In this document: positions 63,118 through 64,000 of the stretch, piece after piece
Position numbering within the stretch: position 1 is the stretch's first letter
How the letters are laid out: each line of letters begins with the position of its first letter
Source of the DNA: Desulfosporosinus acididurans
GTDB lineage: Bacteria; Bacillota; Desulfitobacteriia; Desulfitobacteriales; Desulfitobacteriaceae
Direction of reading: 5' to 3'
Length of the DNA: 64,000 bases
Assembly: GCF_001029285.1 (NCBI RefSeq)
Contig: NZ_LDZY01000005.1
Coordinates: forward strand, 62,001-126,000
Notes under the pieces: model-generated
Database searches by the model: none
What the model saw: the letters and a program-made list of their open reading frames with translations, nothing else
What the model was told of the DNA's origin: nothing
Made by a program: the position numbers and the translations under genes

Positions 63118-64000
63118 TCATCTCGTTGGTTGTAAAGGAAGTGCTGATCGATAATACTTATCCTGTGTATTTCTGATCTCCCTCGCTGCCCCTTTAGGAT
63201 TCGTCGAAGAAACATTGTAATTATGAATGATCTGAGTCGGCGCGTTTCCTCCGTGGCCTCTACTGCCAAATGAACCGACTGACGCAGTACGTCCAGACAT
63301 CCTCTTAGCCGCGGCTTCGGCTCTCGAAGAATTATTATCAATTCCGTTCGCAAGGCCTTGGACAATATTCATCCCATAACCGGCAAAGACAACGGATGGC
63401 GAATGAATGCCAAGGAAAGACTTGAATGGACCGGCAATATACTTACTAGCAAAATTACTTATTCGGCCTCCGATCCAACCCGCGAAGTTAGTAATCCCTT
63501 GCCAAAGTCCTTTTACTATATTGCCGCCCCAATCAACCGCTTGATGCCAAAGGTTTGAAAACGTGTTGCCAATATTTGACGCAAACTGTTTCATCCAGTT
63601 CCACACTACGCCTATTACGGCGCTTACTTGCTTCCAGTGAGTAATCATAAGTATAATACCCGCAACAAGCGCCGCGATGACCACAATGACAATTCCGATT
63701 GGATTGGCTGTCATAGCTGCATTTACGAGCCATTGCACTGCCGCCCATGTTTTACTCGCGGCTGCGACTGCTAACTGAGCCGCTTTTACTGCTACAGTTT
63801 TAACCGCATTGGCCGCCATTGCAAGAGTTGATTTACCGATACCTAGCGCAAGCTGGCCAACTGATTTTGCTGCACTCAAGGCATTCGAGCCAAAGGTCTT
63901 CATAGCACCACCTGCAGTTTTTAGAGTGGATAAGCCTTTGCTTCCGACCATCGTACCTAAGCTTTTAATGCCTCCGCCAACTATTCCAGCGCCTTTTTTA
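63118..64000 (-). CDS. Tail tape-measure protein (partial, C-terminal end)
   Basis: The frame is open from 63118 to the window edge. It has Gly/Ala-rich hydrophobic helices (NPIGIVIVVIAALVAGIIL), repeats NIGNTFSNLWHQAVDWGGN and ITNFAGWIGGRISNFASKYI, and the region FLGIHSPSVVFAGYGMNIVQ typical of tape-measure C-termini. The real start lies to the right of 64000; the internal ATG at 63951 is not the gene start. Confidence 0.9.
   Translation of the reverse strand, partial: KKGAGIVGGGIKSLGTMVGSKGLSTLKTAGGAMKTFGSNALSAAKSVGQLALGIGKSTLAMAANAVKTVAVKAAQLAVAAASKTWAAVQWLVNAAMTANPIGIVIVVIAALVAGIILMITHWKQVSAVIGVVWNWMKQFASNIGNTFSNLWHQAVDWGGNIVKGLWQGITNFAGWIGGRISNFASKYIAGPFKSFLGIHSPSVVFAGYGMNIVQGLANGIDNNSSRAEAAAKRMSGRTASVGSFGSRGHGGNAPTQIIHNYNVSSTNPKGAAREIRNTQDKYYRSALPLQPTR

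Larger units (their letters stand above)
51638..64000. mobile_element. Contractile-tail prophage inserted in pilB (runs off the right edge)
   Basis: From the pilB break onward the genes are phage-like: divergent HTH regulators, holin/lysin/XhlA lysis genes, tail fibres, baseplate J, gp25-like, spike, gpD, LysM tail and tape-measure genes. Late genes are on the minus strand, so head genes should lie to the right of 64000. The left boundary is estimated from loss of pilB homology. No integrase is present between the boundary and 64000. The plus-strand regulator and cargo genes mark the lysogeny region. Confidence 0.9.

Overview
The window looks like chromosome of an anaerobic, endospore-forming, Gram-positive Firmicute of the Desulfosporosinus/Desulfitobacterium (Peptococcaceae) type. 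The evidence is a complete spoIIIAA-AH operon with spo0A, spoIVB and spoIIM, ferredoxin-linked metabolism (four-subunit 2-oxoacid:ferredoxin oxidoreductase, NfnAB), a clostridial FchA/FolD pair, and strong AGGAGG-type ribosome sites with frequent TTG and GTG starts. The genus is inferred from gene content and order; no rRNA gene is present. Every chromosomal gene from 1 to 51.6 kb is on the minus strand, so transcription runs from high to low coordinates.

Layout, low to high coordinate: xerD (cut by the window edge) and a yqzK-like gene; an alanine dehydrogenase gene with one in-frame TGA; spoIIM, endoQ and nudF; a branched-chain amino acid module (2-oxoacid:ferredoxin oxidoreductase, leucine dehydrogenase, a good sigma-54 promoter and a PAS/AAA+/Fis activator); a membrane histidine kinase, spo0A with an upstream 0A box, and spoIVB; recN, argR, nadK, tlyA, dxs, a membrane protein, a PAP2-like gene, ispA, xseB and xseA; fchA and folD; nfnB and nfnA; nusB; an Asp23/AmaP/DUF2273 envelope module; accC and a carboxyltransferase fused to AccB; a CheY-like regulator; spoIIIAA-AH; rnj; efp, pepP and aroQ; and a type IV pilus cluster (pilB, pilT, pilC, pilin, pilD, a PilM-PilN fusion, a PilO-like gene and a LysM gene).

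At about 51.64 kb pilB is cut inside its conserved catalytic region. From there to the right edge the DNA is a contractile-tail (myovirus-like) prophage: a lysogeny switch with two HTH genes, a plus-strand cargo gene of unknown function, a lysis cassette, tail fibres, baseplate, gpD-like and LysM tail proteins, and the start of a tape-measure gene. No integrase, capsid or terminase gene is visible, so the prophage continues beyond the window.

Two observations stand out most. First, a family of at least four short structured repeats (about 100-175 bp) lies between genes. Each has a 5' hairpin containing GTTCAGC/GCTGAAC; three end in a GGGAGT hairpin plus ACGATTG, and three begin immediately after an RTGA tetranucleotide. 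In two cases that TGA is the stop codon of the upstream gene. This matches what I recall of HEARO RNAs (the scaffold of IscB-type OMEGA guide RNAs), here without a nuclease gene. Second, the prophage sits inside the pilB motor ATPase gene, which resembles phage-switched genes such as Listeria comK. Other notable points are the TGA in ald, the in-frame carboxyltransferase-AccB fusion with an internal ribosome site that could also release free AccB, and palindromes flanking the sigma-54 activator gene.
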